Shown here piece by piece: positions 32,491-33,979 of a stretch of 33,979 nt of DNA. A model generated the notes under the pieces. That model was given only the letters and a program-made list of their open reading frames with translations. It was not told the origin of the DNA and ran no database searches. Position 1 is the stretch's first letter; every line of letters begins with the position of its first letter. The DNA comes from JBOFDP01 sp051647125 (lineage in GTDB: Bacteria; Bacteroidota; Bacteroidia; Chitinophagales; Chitinophagaceae): contig JBOFDP010000111.1 in assembly GCA_051647125.1 (NCBI GenBank), positions 1-33,979 on the forward strand. Direction: 5' to 3'. Made by a program: the position numbers and the translations under genes.

Positions 32491-33717
32491 TTATTTTTCC
32501 CATTTATCAATAACTTTTGTGGCAATGGCATTGCCTAAAATATTAGTAGCACTGCGACCCATATCTAAAAAATGATCAATAGGTAAGAGTAATAAAATAC
32601 CTTCTGCCGGAAGATTAAACATGGTAAGCGTAGCCGCTATTACTACTAATGACGCACGAGGCACGCCGGCTATCCCCTTGCTTGTAAGCATCAATGTGAA
32701 GAGCATGATAATTTCTACATTTAAAGGCAAATCAATACCATAAGCACGAGCTATAAAAATAGATGCGAAAGTCATATACATCATACTCCCATCGAGGTTA
32801 AATGAATATCCTAAAGGTAATACAAAACTACTAATTTTTGGAGAGCATCCCGATTGTCCCAAGCCCTCTAATAGCTGAGGAAATGCAGCCTCGCTACTCG
32901 CTGTAGTAAATGCCAAAAGTGCAGGTTCTTTTACTACTTTTAGTAAAGAAAAAGTATCTTTTTTTATCAACAAAAAAGCAATCCCTAGCAATACTATCCA
33001 AAGTATAATAAGACCTATATAAAACTGTATAATAAAAAGTCCATAATTGCCTAATACAGATAGTCCTTTATCACTAATCACTGATGCCAATGCTCCAAAC
33101 ACAGCTATGGGAGCAAAATACATGATGAAAAAAGTCATCTTTAAAATAATATGTGATAGCCTGTCCAGAAAATCAACTATAGGGTTGCTGTAATTGCCTA
33201 AGCTAATACAAGCAATACTGAAAAATAAAGAAAATACAATGATTTGTAAAATTTCATTCTCACTCATGGCTTTAAAGAAACTATTGGGTACAATATGTCT
33301 TACCATATCTTCTATGGAAAGCATTTGGGTAGATATGGTATTGGCGTCGACAGAGTTTGGTAATTTTATACTATCGCCCAAAGAAGGGTTGAATAGATGC
33401 ACTAATACAAGTCCAATAGTAAGGGAAAGTATACTTGCTCCTATAAACCAACTTAAGGTTTTTAATCCTATACGACCTATTGATTTCATGTCTCCTAATT
33501 TTGCAACTCCTGCAGTAAGTGTGGTAAATACTAATACGCCAATAATCATTTTTATAAGCCGTAAAAATATTTCTGTAAGTAGATTGTTATATCTATAAAA
33601 ATGGTTGAGAGCAACCGCATTTTCTTTAAAAATTTCTCTATAAACATATCCTGTAATAATACCCAAAATACAGGCAATAAAAATAGCTAAGGTTAATTTG
33701 TTGGATTTTTTTTTCAT
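32491..33717 (-). CDS. Dicarboxylate/glutamate:cation symporter (DAACS family)
   Basis: A 408-residue inner-membrane symporter of the GltP/DctA family, importing glutamate, aspartate or C4-dicarboxylates with H+ or Na+. The core motifs are LIKMIIGVLVFTTLTAGVAK (helix 2), the serine-rich hairpin ALLAFTTASSEAAFPQLLEG (about 268-287), and GYSFNLDGSMMYMTFASIFI, the family's NLDG.. helix 7. Two further motifs are TSKGIAGVPRASLVVIAATL and DHFLDMGRSATNILGNAIAT, which hold the substrate-binding Asp/Arg-type positions. A box one base off consensus (TATTTTCG on the minus strand) lies four bases before the ATG. With the sugar symporter it is one of the two solute importers in the window. Confidence 0.92.
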   Translation of the reverse strand: MKKKSNKLTLAIFIACILGIITGYVYREIFKENAVALNHFYRYNNLLTEIFLRLIKMIIGVLVFTTLTAGVAKLGDMKSIGRIGLKTLSWFIGASILSLTIGLVLVHLFNPSLGDSIKLPNSVDANTISTQMLSIEDMVRHIVPNSFFKAMSENEILQIIVFSLFFSIACISLGNYSNPIVDFLDRLSHIILKMTFFIMYFAPIAVFGALASVISDKGLSVLGNYGLFIIQFYIGLIILWIVLLGIAFLLIKKDTFSLLKVVKEPALLAFTTASSEAAFPQLLEGLGQSGCSPKISSFVLPLGYSFNLDGSMMYMTFASIFIARAYGIDLPLNVEIIMLFTLMLTSKGIAGVPRASLVVIAATLTMFNLPAEGILLLLPIDHFLDMGRSATNILGNAIATKVIDKWEK

Positions 33718-33979
33718 GCAACGAAAATAAACTTTTTCTCTGACAAATAGGGTACTTTGTTAGTTTATCAAACTTTTAAATACCATACTGAATATTTATA
33801 ACAGCAAAGATTTCAAATTTCAACCTGTAAATCCCAGTTTTTCAAAAATAAATTTGGCGAGAAGAAAAGAAGTTGTATATTTGCATTTCCTGTATAGTTG
33901 TGAGGTATTTTGTGTTGGAGTATATAGGGGGGGGTATTATATATATAGAGATGTTCATTGAAATTGTGGGGAGTAATTA
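33718..33979 (+). other. Non-coding end of window: promoter and untranslated leader
   Basis: No open frame. A rightward promoter is at 33,853-33,883. The transcript would run at least 90 bases to the window edge through a run of eight G at 33,927-33,934, an AT repeat (TATATATATA-type), and TGTTCATTGAAA at 33,952-33,963. The last resembles the boxA element of ribosomal RNA leaders. An rRNA operon or other long-leader gene may start just outside; this is inference. Confidence 0.4.
33853..33883 (+). promoter_or_regulatory. Full-consensus Bacteroidota promoter, rightward
   Basis: TTTG at 33,853-33,856, a 19-base spacer, then TATATTTG at 33,876-33,883. It is the best complete -33/-7 pair in the window, and nothing it could transcribe is inside the window except an untranslated leader. 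Confidence 0.65.

Noticed and set aside
1..33979. CRISPR array, phage, intact insertion sequence, toxin-antitoxin or other defence system
   Set aside because: No regularly spaced repeats, no transposase or integrase motifs and no nuclease or toxin families were seen in any frame inspected.

Overview
The window is AT-rich bacterial chromosome from a member of the Bacteroidota, most likely close to Bacteroidales. Four things point there. Most genes are preceded by the Bacteroidota sigma -7 box (TAnnTTTG) and lack clear Shine-Dalgarno sequences. A DUF5606 protein and a second family that I know only from Bacteroidota sit next to each other. The glycogen genes form the debranching enzyme - GT4 - GH57 cluster typical of Bacteroidales. 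A DAACS symporter and a FucP-type sugar/H+ symporter are also present. Several decayed genes suggest ongoing genome reduction, as in a host-associated or endosymbiotic lineage; termite-protist symbionts of the Azobacteroides type are one candidate. That placement is inference only.

Layout. 1-9.7 kb: 3' part of folE; a GT4 glycosyltransferase (-); cdsA and psd for phosphatidylethanolamine synthesis (+); two small Bacteroidota-specific proteins (-); tgt (-); a membrane GT2 (+); an RDD protein and a sugar symporter (+); asd (+). 9.7-12.8 kb: a graveyard of at least five decayed genes. These are a MerT-like membrane protein, a COG0701/ArsP-like permease, an ArsF-like lipoprotein fragment, an unidentified minus-strand gene, and the C-terminal half of an ACC deaminase/D-cysteine desulfhydrase. 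12.8-20.8 kb (all -): rpmH with a strong terminator, an OmpH/Skp chaperone, a DUF2807 protein, tRNA-Phe(GAA), recQ, a TetA-like MFS exporter, a frameshifted AspT/YidE-type transporter pseudogene, and a small four-helix membrane protein. 21-28 kb (+): the glycogen operon, then gap-pgk ending in a perfect 15-bp-stem terminator. 28-29.4 kb (+): a secreted CarboxypepD_reg-like protein and a HAD phosphatase. 29.4-33.7 kb (-): an NlpC/P60 peptidase, a split DsbD system (separate nDsbD-like protein plus CcdA-thioredoxin protein), and a DAACS dicarboxylate/glutamate symporter. The last 260 bases carry a full-consensus rightward promoter and an untranslated leader that runs out of the window.

Functionally the intact genes are central: sugar import, glycogen storage and turnover, lower glycolysis, membrane lipids, queuosine tRNA modification, envelope folding, thiol redox and acidic amino acid uptake. 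What has decayed is accessory: metal/arsenic resistance, amino acid exchange and an amino acid-degrading PLP enzyme. I found no CRISPR array, phage, intact insertion sequence or defence system, and nothing I would call a new biological system. The most informative signals are the erosion pattern, near-leaderless promoters at cdsA, tgt and the 28,112 gene, and the unexplained 9.73-10.32 kb stretch.
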